This document shows positions 7,286 to 13,202 of a stretch of DNA of 13,759 nucleotides, piece after piece. Position 1 is the stretch's first letter. Each line of letters opens with the position of its first letter. The stretch comes from Candidatus Aenigmatarchaeota archaeon (GTDB lineage: Archaea; Aenigmatarchaeota; Aenigmatarchaeia; PWEA01; JAGHBM01), in the NCBI GenBank assembly GCA_021160955.1, contig JAGHBM010000005.1, positions 1-13,759 on the forward strand, given 5' to 3'. The position numbers and the translations under genes are program-made. The notes beneath the pieces are model-generated. The model searched no databases, was not told the origin of the DNA, and saw only the letters and a list, made by a program, of their open reading frames with translations.

Positions 7286-7299
7286 TAAATTCCCAATAA

Positions 7300-7311
7300 A
7301 TTATTATTTTA
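7300..7311 (+). promoter_or_regulatory. TATA-like box for the pilus operon
   Basis: ATTATTATTTTA is centred about 27-28 bases before the ATG at 7334. The whole 48-base spacer is AT-rich, so the exact box is uncertain, and the T-rich stretches may also end the upstream transcript. No ribosome binding site precedes the ATG. No comparable promoter is apparent inside the operon to the right. Confidence 0.4.
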
Positions 7312-7333
7312 GCTAATTCTTAATTTTACTTGT

Positions 7334-9388
7334 ATGAGTGAAAAAGACAAAGAAAAAGAGCGAATTGAAGAGATTCGAAGGATAATAAGGGAAACGCAAC
7401 CGTCTTTCAAGTTTCCTGGAGAAAGTGAAGGGATCCCCAAGGAGAGCAAGGAATACAGAGAATTCAAGGAAGAAGAGATACGTGAACCAACGCTCTACGA
7501 AAAGCTCTGTAAGTTCTCAGAGTTTCTCAATGTAGAACCGGATAAAGAACTCAAGGAGGAAATGCAAAGAGCCATAGACTTTGCTCATCTAATGATAACG
7601 CCAAAGGGAGCATTTTCCTTCGCCATTCTGAGCAGTCTGTTATTCATAATTTTTTCCATAATCTTGCTGTTGTTGACTAAAAATTTGGTTATCCTTCTCT
7701 CAATGATGGCTGGAAGTTTGCTCATAATATATTTTCTCGTCAAGTACCCTTCTTACTTGGCCCAGAGGTTCAGGTTAGAAGCATCTGAAGAGATAATACT
7801 CGCAGTAATATACATGGTCATATACATGAGGGCAAGTCCCAACTTGGAGGGGGCTATAAGATTTGCCGCGAGAAATTTGTCTGGACCGCTGGCTTACGAT
7901 TTGAGAAAGATACTATGGGACTTAGAGGTCAGAAAGTATGAGAATATTTATGATGCCATAGAGGATTACCTTGAGAAATGGAAAGGAAATAATGGGTTCA
8001 TAGAAGCCATGCATCTCATAAGGACGAGCTTGGAGCAACCCGAAGCAAGGAGACACGCACTTCTCGATGAGGCCGTGACTAGGATACTTGACGACACAAG
8101 GGAAAACATGAAGCACTACACACAGTCACTAAGGCTTCCGGTGATGTTGATATATGCATTGGGTATCACTCTACCAATACTGCTCTTGATTATGTTCCCG
8201 ATATTATTCCTAATGCTCAGTGAATCCATAAATCCGGTTCTCTTGGTTGTCGGATACGATATAGTTTTGCCATCAATAATTTACTATGTAACAATACAAA
8301 CACTCAGAAGGAGGCCCATGTGTTTTTCCGCACCAGACATATCCCTTCATCCCAAATATTCTCCTTTAGGAAAAATAAAGATCGGGGATAGATTAGTTCC
8401 GCTATGGCCATTCGGTGCCGCAATTTCCTTCGTTCTTATATTCTTCGGTGCAAACATGATGTTGAAAACACCGAGCAAGATAGACTTTTTAAATCTGATA
8501 TATTCCATGATAATAGTCTGGGGAATTGGTATAGGTGTGTCTTTGATTTCAATAATCGACAGCAGGAGCAAGAACAACATAAGGCAACAGATAGTTAAAA
8601 TTCAGAGTGAGTTTGCCGAGGTACTATTTCAATTCGGACATAGACTTGCCCTCGGTAGTCCAATGGAGAAAGCGATGGAAGAAACAGTTGAAAAAGAATC
8701 TAATTTGAGTATATCTGAAATGTTCAGGAAGGCTTTAGACAATATGAACAGAGCGGGACTGGCATTGGAACCAGCTCTCTTCGATAGGAAGTTCGGTGCC
8801 GTTTGGGATTACCCATCCAAAATGGTCATAAATGTTATGAGAGTCATTCTCGAGGCAAGCAAGAAAGGTGTCAGAAATGCCGCCCTCAGCGCGATGGCAA
8901 TCTCTAGGTACGTCAAGCATATGAAAATCACCGAGGAAGAACTCAAGGATATGTTGAGTGAAACCACAACAAGCATGAAATTCTTGGCAATGTTTCTTGC
9001 GCCACTAATTTCAGGAATAACGACAACGATGGCCGCGGTCATGATGATGATATTCTCCACTCTAAGAGAAAGCCTATCGGCCATTCAAACAACTGAAGTA
9101 TCGCCAAACTTGAACGTGATGCTTATAAGCGGATGGGGAGGAGTTGGTGAGACCATATCCATAGGAGTTTTCCAACTGATAGTTGGCATATACCTCATCG
9201 AAGTCTGTATACTTCTTGCGATATTGATAAACGGTATAGAAAATGGACTCAGCGACAAAGTTGGGGAAAAAGATTACATAGGATGGACTTTATTAATAGG
9301 TTTGATAGTATATACATTTAGTTTGTTCGGAAGTTACTACACATTTGCACCGATGATAAAAAACCTCCTCGTAGGTGGTATAGCTTGA
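7334..9388 (+). CDS. Archaeal FlaJ/TadC-like pilus assembly membrane platform, two T2SSF domains
   Basis: This 684-residue polytopic membrane protein has the layout of archaeal type IV filament platform proteins. A charged cytoplasmic N-terminus (1-90) is followed by membrane segments near 94-114 and 117-136. A first type II secretion F-like domain (about 150-262; SEEIILAVIYMVIYMRASPN, then a helical region to ENMKHYTQSLRLP) leads to membrane segments near 268-322 and 357-408. A second F-like domain (about 415-548; FAEVLFQFGHRLALGSPMEK, SAMAISRYVKHMK) leads to segments near 548-575, 608-632 and 648-672. The double F domain and family length (about 550-700) fit FlaJ/TadC. It would sit in the membrane and couple a secretion ATPase to insertion of pilin subunits. 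The genes downstream encode likely subunits. The ATPase partner is not adjacent. The last codons contain AGGTGGT, the ribosome binding site of the next gene, which overlaps by TTGA. Confidence 0.88.
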   Translation: MSEKDKEKERIEEIRRIIRETQPSFKFPGESEGIPKESKEYREFKEEEIREPTLYEKLCKFSEFLNVEPDKELKEEMQRAIDFAHLMITPKGAFSFAILSSLLFIIFSIILLLLTKNLVILLSMMAGSLLIIYFLVKYPSYLAQRFRLEASEEIILAVIYMVIYMRASPNLEGAIRFAARNLSGPLAYDLRKILWDLEVRKYENIYDAIEDYLEKWKGNNGFIEAMHLIRTSLEQPEARRHALLDEAVTRILDDTRENMKHYTQSLRLPVMLIYALGITLPILLLIMFPILFLMLSESINPVLLVVGYDIVLPSIIYYVTIQTLRRRPMCFSAPDISLHPKYSPLGKIKIGDRLVPLWPFGAAISFVLIFFGANMMLKTPSKIDFLNLIYSMIIVWGIGIGVSLISIIDSRSKNNIRQQIVKIQSEFAEVLFQFGHRLALGSPMEKAMEETVEKESNLSISEMFRKALDNMNRAGLALEPALFDRKFGAVWDYPSKMVINVMRVILEASKKGVRNAALSAMAISRYVKHMKITEEELKDMLSETTTSMKFLAMFLAPLISGITTTMAAVMMMIFSTLRESLSAIQTTEVSPNLNVMLISGWGGVGETISIGVFQLIVGIYLIEVCILLAILINGIENGLSDKVGEKDYIGWTLLIGLIVYTFSLFGSYYTFAPMIKNLLVGGIA

Positions 9389-9528
9389 AGGCCACGCTAA
9401 GGTTCAGCCTCTCGGTTTTATTGGAGATACTTCTTGGAATAGGATTGATACTTTTCTGTCTATACGTTTGGTTAAAATTCGGCGCAGGTAAGAATCCGGT
9501 TCATTTCAGTTTCAAGGTGTTCACATGA
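9385..9528 (+). CDS. Small single-span membrane protein, 47 residues, TTG start
   Basis: TTG at 9385 overlaps the platform gene's stop as TTGA and lies five bases after a good AGGTGGT ribosome binding site (9373-9379). The protein starts MKATLRFSLSVLLEILLGIG, has one membrane span (about 9-31) and ends with a short basic/aromatic tail, NPVHFSFKVFT. It lacks the K/R-Gly seen in most of its neighbours, although MKA before a hydrophobic run could be an atypical prepilin site. The stop overlaps the next gene by ATGA. Coding reality rests on the ribosome binding site, the tight overlaps on both sides and its place in the pilin train. Its function is unknown; a minor pilin or assembly peptide is possible. 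Confidence 0.72.
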   Translation: MKATLRFSLSVLLEILLGIGLILFCLYVWLKFGAGKNPVHFSFKVFT

Positions 9529-9662
9529 AAGGCTCTACGAGATTTGCAATAGGAACTCTATTGAAAATATTAACTGTGATAGTTGCCTCGGCATTGATCT
9601 TGTGGTTGTTGGCGTCAATATACGGTGATATATTGAGTAAAATATCTGGTGGCTTGGCATGA
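9525..9662 (+). CDS. Pilin-like micro-protein, 45 residues
   Basis: ATG at 9525 overlaps the upstream stop (ATGA), with GGTG at 9516-9519 as ribosome binding site. The sequence begins MKG-STRFAIGTLLKILTVIV. Lys-Gly before a hydrophobic segment fits a class III signal peptide cut by a prepilin peptidase, leaving a subunit of about 42 residues that is almost all one helix. The tail is YGDILSKISGGLA. The last Gly-Gly codons are GGTGG, which also forms the ribosome binding site of the next gene. In size and layout it resembles Flp-type major pilins of Tad systems. Homology is not established. Confidence 0.75.
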   Translation: MKGSTRFAIGTLLKILTVIVASALILWLLASIYGDILSKISGGLA

Positions 9663-9886
9663 GAAAAGGATCTATTGAACTAAGCTACGGGACTTTGATA
9701 ATAATAGTAGTCGCCATAGTCGTTGCAGTAGTTGTGATATCTTTAGCTGTAATGATCTACAAGTCTCCGGCCACCAGTGGTTCATTTGCCTGCGATTTCA
9801 TTTGTTCGGTGAAAGAAGGAATGTCAACTTGGTTGTCGGGGCCCCTTAAGATATTCATACCAAAAATATCCTCCTGCGGGTGTTGA
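9659..9886 (+). CDS. Pilin-like micro-protein with four cysteines, 75 residues
   Basis: It begins MRKG-SIELSYGTLIIIVV, a clear class III signal peptide pattern with Arg-Lys-Gly and a Glu close after the expected cut. The hydrophobic helix covers about 12-33. A short extracellular part follows with cysteines at 44 and 48 (SFACDFICSV) and a Cys-Gly-Cys end (SSCGC). Four cysteines in a 40-residue exposed part suggest two disulfides or a metal site. The ATG overlaps the upstream stop (ATGA) six bases after GGTGG. It is the best single candidate for a structural subunit among the micro-proteins because the signal peptide is most canonical. Confidence 0.82.
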   Translation: MRKGSIELSYGTLIIIVVAIVVAVVVISLAVMIYKSPATSGSFACDFICSVKEGMSTWLSGPLKIFIPKISSCGC

Positions 9887-9887
9887 A

Positions 9888-10058
9888 ATGAAAGGGATGA
9901 CAAGCAAAATAATCGGTTTTATCATAGCAATAGTAATAGTTCTCGTGATTTTAGCCATAATCATACTCTTCGTACTCAGCAAGAGCAAAGGAGAGATTAA
10001 TGCCTTTGATACGAACATTTTAAGTCCGGTTATAAATACCATAATGGGTGGTGGTTAG
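9888..10058 (+). CDS. Pilin-like micro-protein, 56 residues
   Basis: ATG at 9888 lies one base after the upstream stop and five bases after GGGTG (9878-9882). The protein starts MKG-MTSKIIGFIIAIVIV. A Lys-Gly site precedes a very hydrophobic span to about residue 30, followed by a short soluble tail SKSKGEINAFDTNILSPV and a Gly-Gly-Gly end. That Gly run is encoded by GGTGGTGGT, which doubles as the ribosome binding site for the next gene. Function is inferred only from the signal-like N-terminus and context. Confidence 0.75.
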   Translation: MKGMTSKIIGFIIAIVIVLVILAIIILFVLSKSKGEINAFDTNILSPVINTIMGGG

Positions 10059-10204
10059 TGAAGAAAGGAGAAATCCCAAGGATACTATTGATAACGATAG
10101 TTGCACTTTTGGTCATATTGTTGATATTGACCATAGTGATGTACGTCAAAGGAAGAAGCTACGAATTTTTGGACATGGCAATGAGAAAGTGGGTGACTGG
10201 TTAA
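10058..10204 (+). CDS. Pilin-like micro-protein, 48 residues, GTG start
   Basis: GTG at 10058 shares its first base with the upstream TAG stop and lies five bases after GGTGGT. The protein is MKKG-EIPRILLITIVALLV and onward, with Lys-Lys-Gly before the hydrophobic segment (about 9-28). Its charged tail is YVKGRSYEFLDMAMRKWVTG. The stop overlaps the next ATG (TAATG). A longer open frame in another register starts at 10048 and covers the same DNA, but the GTG frame has the signal peptide, ribosome binding site and tight junctions, so I take this one as real. Confidence 0.75.
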   Translation: MKKGEIPRILLITIVALLVILLILTIVMYVKGRSYEFLDMAMRKWVTG

Positions 10205-10353
10205 TGGGCGAGAAACAGGGCTTGAAAATTCTGGTTATAATAATAATTTCTTTGATTGGTCTAATAATATTCATGTTGATCACGTATCTGATTAAAGATA
10301 AGAGTTTGCCCTTGGTTGAGATGATAAAAAAATCAATCGGTGGTATCGTATGA
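10204..10353 (+). CDS. Pilin-like micro-protein, 49 residues
   Basis: ATG at 10204 overlaps the upstream stop by one base and follows GGGTGA (10191-10196) by seven bases. The protein is MGEKQG-LKILVIIIISLIG and onward, with a Gln-Gly before the hydrophobic span (about 8-30) and a short tail with LVEMIKKSIGGIV. The same frame is open back to 10048, but the extra 52 residues are hydrophilic, overlap the 10058 gene completely and would bury the membrane segment. The start at 10204 is therefore preferred. The Gly-Gly near the end is GGTGG, the ribosome binding site for the next gene (ATGA overlap). Confidence 0.75.
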   Translation: MGEKQGLKILVIIIISLIGLIIFMLITYLIKDKSLPLVEMIKKSIGGIV

Positions 10354-11285
10354 AAAAAGGAAGCATCACCAGAGCCATGTGGACCATAATTGAGATAGTA
10401 TTCATAGTGATTGCAATAATCATGGTTATAAAAGTCACGAGTGTCATAAACAATTGGAGTGAAGCAAGGGCAACGGCAGGTTCCGCTGCATTACTTACGG
10501 ACGCCATAAACGACGTTTGCAATCACAGGGATCCTTCTTATACAAGAACCGTGATGATAAGAATGCCACAAGATGTCAATGGATTTGTATCAAAAATAGG
10601 CGAACATACATGGTTTTCCTCATTAATTTTGGGAGGTGGTATCGACCCAAAATGGGTGATATATTACGGTGATAAAATAGATGCTAGTGTTATTGCTGCC
10701 CAGGCAGCTGGCGACGCCCTTGATTCCATAGAAGTGGTAGAACATAAATTCAATTGGGATCACTATCCAAGGGTATGTCCAGAAAAGGATCATACGATTT
10801 GCTATGGATTCTTCGAGAGAGATTTGCAGCCAAAGTACAGCAACTTGAAAGTTCCGCCGGATTGCAAGGTCCATAAGTTCTGGATATTGAGTCCCTGCTA
10901 TGCCAACGTGACCGTTTATTACGATGATGTAAATAACGAAGTTAACTTCTGTTACAAAGATTGGAAAGTTCCTAAAAAAGGAGGCAAAATATTAAACTAT
11001 TGTTACGGCAATGTTGGTTTGAGTGGAAGCATTTGGGAAACCGCTGACAAAGCCAGTGGTAGGGCATTTAGTGCCTTGATAAATACAGTCGCAAAGACTC
11101 TCCATATAAGCGAAGATAATGTTTTAAAACACGGTTGGCCGGACCCAGATTATAGCGTACTATGTGGACATGGAAGCAATCCTTTACAAAGAGTATGCAA
11201 TGGAGTAAGTCCTAGCAGCTGTGGTGGAGGAGGATCATCCAGTACTGGAAGTGGATTTGGTGGCGGAGGATCTGGTGGTAGGTAG
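10350..11285 (+). CDS. Large pilin-like surface protein with ten cysteines and Gly/Ser tail
   Basis: This 311-residue protein starts MKKG-SITRAMWTIIEIVFIV, a class III-type signal with Lys-Lys-Gly followed by a hydrophobic helix (about 10-28). The rest is predicted to be outside the cell. Cysteines are at 57, 143, 151, 172, 183, 201, 218, 272, 283 and 291, an even number that fits five disulfides. The C-terminus (291-311) is 12 Gly and 5 Ser in 21 residues, ending Gly-Gly-Arg, and looks like a flexible linker or tail. It begins on an ATGA overlap six bases after GGTGG. A minor or tip pilin role, comparable in position to large pseudopilins of Tad loci, is inferred. I recognise no catalytic motif. 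Confidence 0.85.
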   Translation: MKKGSITRAMWTIIEIVFIVIAIIMVIKVTSVINNWSEARATAGSAALLTDAINDVCNHRDPSYTRTVMIRMPQDVNGFVSKIGEHTWFSSLILGGGIDPKWVIYYGDKIDASVIAAQAAGDALDSIEVVEHKFNWDHYPRVCPEKDHTICYGFFERDLQPKYSNLKVPPDCKVHKFWILSPCYANVTVYYDDVNNEVNFCYKDWKVPKKGGKILNYCYGNVGLSGSIWETADKASGRAFSALINTVAKTLHISEDNVLKHGWPDPDYSVLCGHGSNPLQRVCNGVSPSSCGGGGSSSTGSGFGGGGSGGR

Positions 11286-11294
11286 TGATTTGAC

Positions 11295-12029
11295 ATGGCA
11301 TCAACAAGGTTCATAATAACGATATTACTCGGTGTCATATTCACACTTCTCATTCTTCTGACCTTTCCGCCCATATATGCGAGGTATGTCTCGGAAGACA
11401 TGGCATTGAAATCTGCCTATTCGGTTACTGAAAAGATAATCTCAGCCATCAACATGATATCTTCAGAGAATAAATTCATAACGATGAATGTTTCTATAAG
11501 CTGTAGCAACTGTGAGATAAGTTTGTTCGGGGACAAACGATATGTGAAGACTACGGCCATCTACAAACCAAAAATATTTCTTGCAAACGATGAAGTCAAG
11601 TCATCGTTTGGTTTGTTTACGCTCGATGAATTCAAAGCACCGAAGAAGATAATAACGTGTCTGAATTGTCAAAAAAAATTGATAGTCATGAAGAACGATA
11701 CGGGAATCTATGTATTCGAGGAAGGCTGGTCAGGTGAAGAATGTGGAGGTCCAGATGAGGATTGTTGTGACGGAAAATGCGAATACGGTTACTCCTGTAA
11801 AGATGACGGCAAATGTCACAAATGTAAGAGATATTGCCCACCCAAGAAGTGTAGTGGTGGGTGGTTGGACTTTTGTAGTGGAAAGAGTTGTGTAACAAAA
11901 GAGTCATGCATATCTGAAACTGATGATGTCCCAACATGCACTTACAAAGTTCCATCATACTATCTATTTGGTTGTACGAAGAAGACTTGTAAAGCAAAGT
12001 GCTATGTTGACTGTGATAGATGTGGTTAA
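11295..12029 (+). CDS. Membrane-anchored cysteine-rich surface protein
   Basis: A 244-residue protein with an N-terminal membrane segment (about 5-29, RFIITILLGVIFTLLILLTF). A moderately conserved-looking middle has Cys pairs SCSNC (70-73) and TCLNC (122-125). The C-terminal region from 150 to 243 has 18 cysteines in 94 residues. It includes CGGPDEDCCDGKCEYGYSC (150-168) and KCHKCKRYC (173-181), spacings like small disulfide-knot domains. The total is 22 cysteines. The start MASTRF has no K/R-Gly, so it may be membrane-anchored rather than processed as a pilin. It sits nine bases after the preceding gene with GTGAT as a modest ribosome binding site. Role is probably exposed: adhesion, tip or cell-surface contact. 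Zinc binding is an alternative to disulfides, less likely outside the cell. Confidence 0.85.
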   Translation: MASTRFIITILLGVIFTLLILLTFPPIYARYVSEDMALKSAYSVTEKIISAINMISSENKFITMNVSISCSNCEISLFGDKRYVKTTAIYKPKIFLANDEVKSSFGLFTLDEFKAPKKIITCLNCQKKLIVMKNDTGIYVFEEGWSGEECGGPDEDCCDGKCEYGYSCKDDGKCHKCKRYCPPKKCSGGWLDFCSGKSCVTKESCISETDDVPTCTYKVPSYYLFGCTKKTCKAKCYVDCDRCG

Positions 12030-12030
12030 A

Positions 12031-12753
12031 ATGAAAAAAGGAGGATTCTTACTCTGGATTATAGTTGGTTTTTTTGCCATAATATTCTATGCACTAGCAA
12101 TCATACTGATATTCGGTTCCCACATAAACATAAACATTGGGCTCTCTTTGTCCACGGAGGAGCTGAAGGCTTTACCGACGTTCAACAAGATCATCTATTC
12201 AGAGGATTGTCTGAGTACCGGTACTCTTGGTGTTTTGAACTCCACAAAACTTGATGATGTTGATGGTGGCGGAGAGCTTGACTGTGCGTACCTTCCTGGC
12301 CTGGGATATAGCGTGAAAGTAGAAGACTTGGATACTGGAAAAGAATGGGAATTTGGATATAACGGATTTAGAAAAAAAGAATATGGAGATTCACTCGTAT
12401 TGATAAGATACCCCGACGGGACGATTCACAACGGGAGAATAAAATTTTACAAGTTCTATTCGGATCCAGTTGTAAAATCCGTTTACGCCGCAGAGAAAGC
12501 ATGGATATCGAGCGAATCTGTGACGGTAGAACTAAGATCAGAGAAAAAGATAATTTTCAAAAAAAATAAAGTATGTTATGAAAAGGAAGACGTACATCAT
12601 TGTAGGAAATTGCTAAATTCCAAGTTGAATATAGATGATAAGAAGGTGTTTGATCCCATGAAGTATAAGTCGGTCACGTTCAAGAAGGTAGCAACTTCAA
12701 GTGGTATAAAACTCGAAGTGGAATTCAATAGAATTCCTGTAATGATTGACTAA
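12031..12753 (+). CDS. Pilin-like surface protein, 240 residues
   Basis: ATG at 12031, one base after the upstream stop and four after GTGGT, gives MKKG-GFLLWIIVGFFAIIFY and a hydrophobic segment to about residue 29, a class III-type signal. The frame is open back to 11923, but the added residues overlap the cysteine-rich gene and would hide the signal. The exterior part has four cysteines (60, 85, 182, 191) and beta-rich stretches such as YSVKVEDLDTGKEWEFGY (93-110) and SVTVELRSEKKIIF (163-176). It resembles, in general layout, the large minor pilins often found in archaeal Tad-like loci. No specific function is recognised. Confidence 0.85.
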   Translation: MKKGGFLLWIIVGFFAIIFYALAIILIFGSHININIGLSLSTEELKALPTFNKIIYSEDCLSTGTLGVLNSTKLDDVDGGGELDCAYLPGLGYSVKVEDLDTGKEWEFGYNGFRKKEYGDSLVLIRYPDGTIHNGRIKFYKFYSDPVVKSVYAAEKAWISSESVTVELRSEKKIIFKKNKVCYEKEDVHHCRKLLNSKLNIDDKKVFDPMKYKSVTFKKVATSSGIKLEVEFNRIPVMID

Positions 12754-12770
12754 ATTCCTGTGGTGAAAGC

Positions 12771-13202
12771 ATGAAGAAGGGATTGATAGCAGAAATAGCG
12801 ATATTGGCATCCATTACAGTAGGTCTCGTTGTTTTGGTACTTATTAGCTTTTTCTACAGTTCTCTTGGCGTTGGAACTGTAGGTTCGATAAAATTCACAT
12901 TTGAAAGCGGGTATTCCAATGAACTCTCGACTACGACAGGTCTCATAACGAAGTCTGATTATCCTCTGACAAGGTTGGATAATCTCATATCAGAGTATGC
13001 GATAACCGGCGATGACAAACTCATACCTGAAATAAAAAAAGGTCTCGAACAAGCTTTCAAAGATAAGTACGTTGAATTGACAGTTGAAGACAAGACGATA
13101 ACGATCGAAGGATCTCCAACATCGAATTATGTCATAATATACAGAAGAATCCCACTTTTAGGTGGAAACTCAACCGAAGCTAAGATATGGGTGTATGTAT
13201 GA
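12771..13202 (+). CDS. Pilin-like surface protein, 143 residues
   Basis: It begins MKKG-LIAEIAILASITVG, with a Glu four residues after the expected cut, the closest in the window to the classical Glu at +5 of type IV pilins. The hydrophobic helix runs to about residue 29. The exterior part has no cysteine, one N-glycosylation sequon (NST at 133) and alternating beta-type segments near YVELTVEDKTITI (100-112). A strong GGTGA site lies four bases before the ATG, 17 bases after the upstream stop. The stop overlaps the next gene by ATGA. It is probably a minor pilin or pseudopilin. Confidence 0.85.
   Translation: MKKGLIAEIAILASITVGLVVLVLISFFYSSLGVGTVGSIKFTFESGYSNELSTTTGLITKSDYPLTRLDNLISEYAITGDDKLIPEIKKGLEQAFKDKYVELTVEDKTITIEGSPTSNYVIIYRRIPLLGGNSTEAKIWVYV

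Noticed and set aside
10048..10353. A 101-codon plus-strand frame read as one protein
   Set aside because: Its first 52 residues are hydrophilic and overlap, in another register, the GTG-started gene at 10058 that has a signal peptide and ribosome binding site. The real gene in this frame begins at ATG 10204.
11686..11997. 103-codon minus-strand frame opposite the cysteine-rich gene
   Set aside because: Its His/Tyr/Ser-rich composition mirrors the cysteine codons of the plus-strand gene. There is no promoter or ribosome binding site.
11923..12030. Upstream extension of the 12031 gene to ATG 11923
   Set aside because: It overlaps the coding end of the cysteine-rich gene by over 100 bases and would put 36 residues before the class III signal. 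ATG 12031 has the signal at the N-terminus and GTGGT just upstream.
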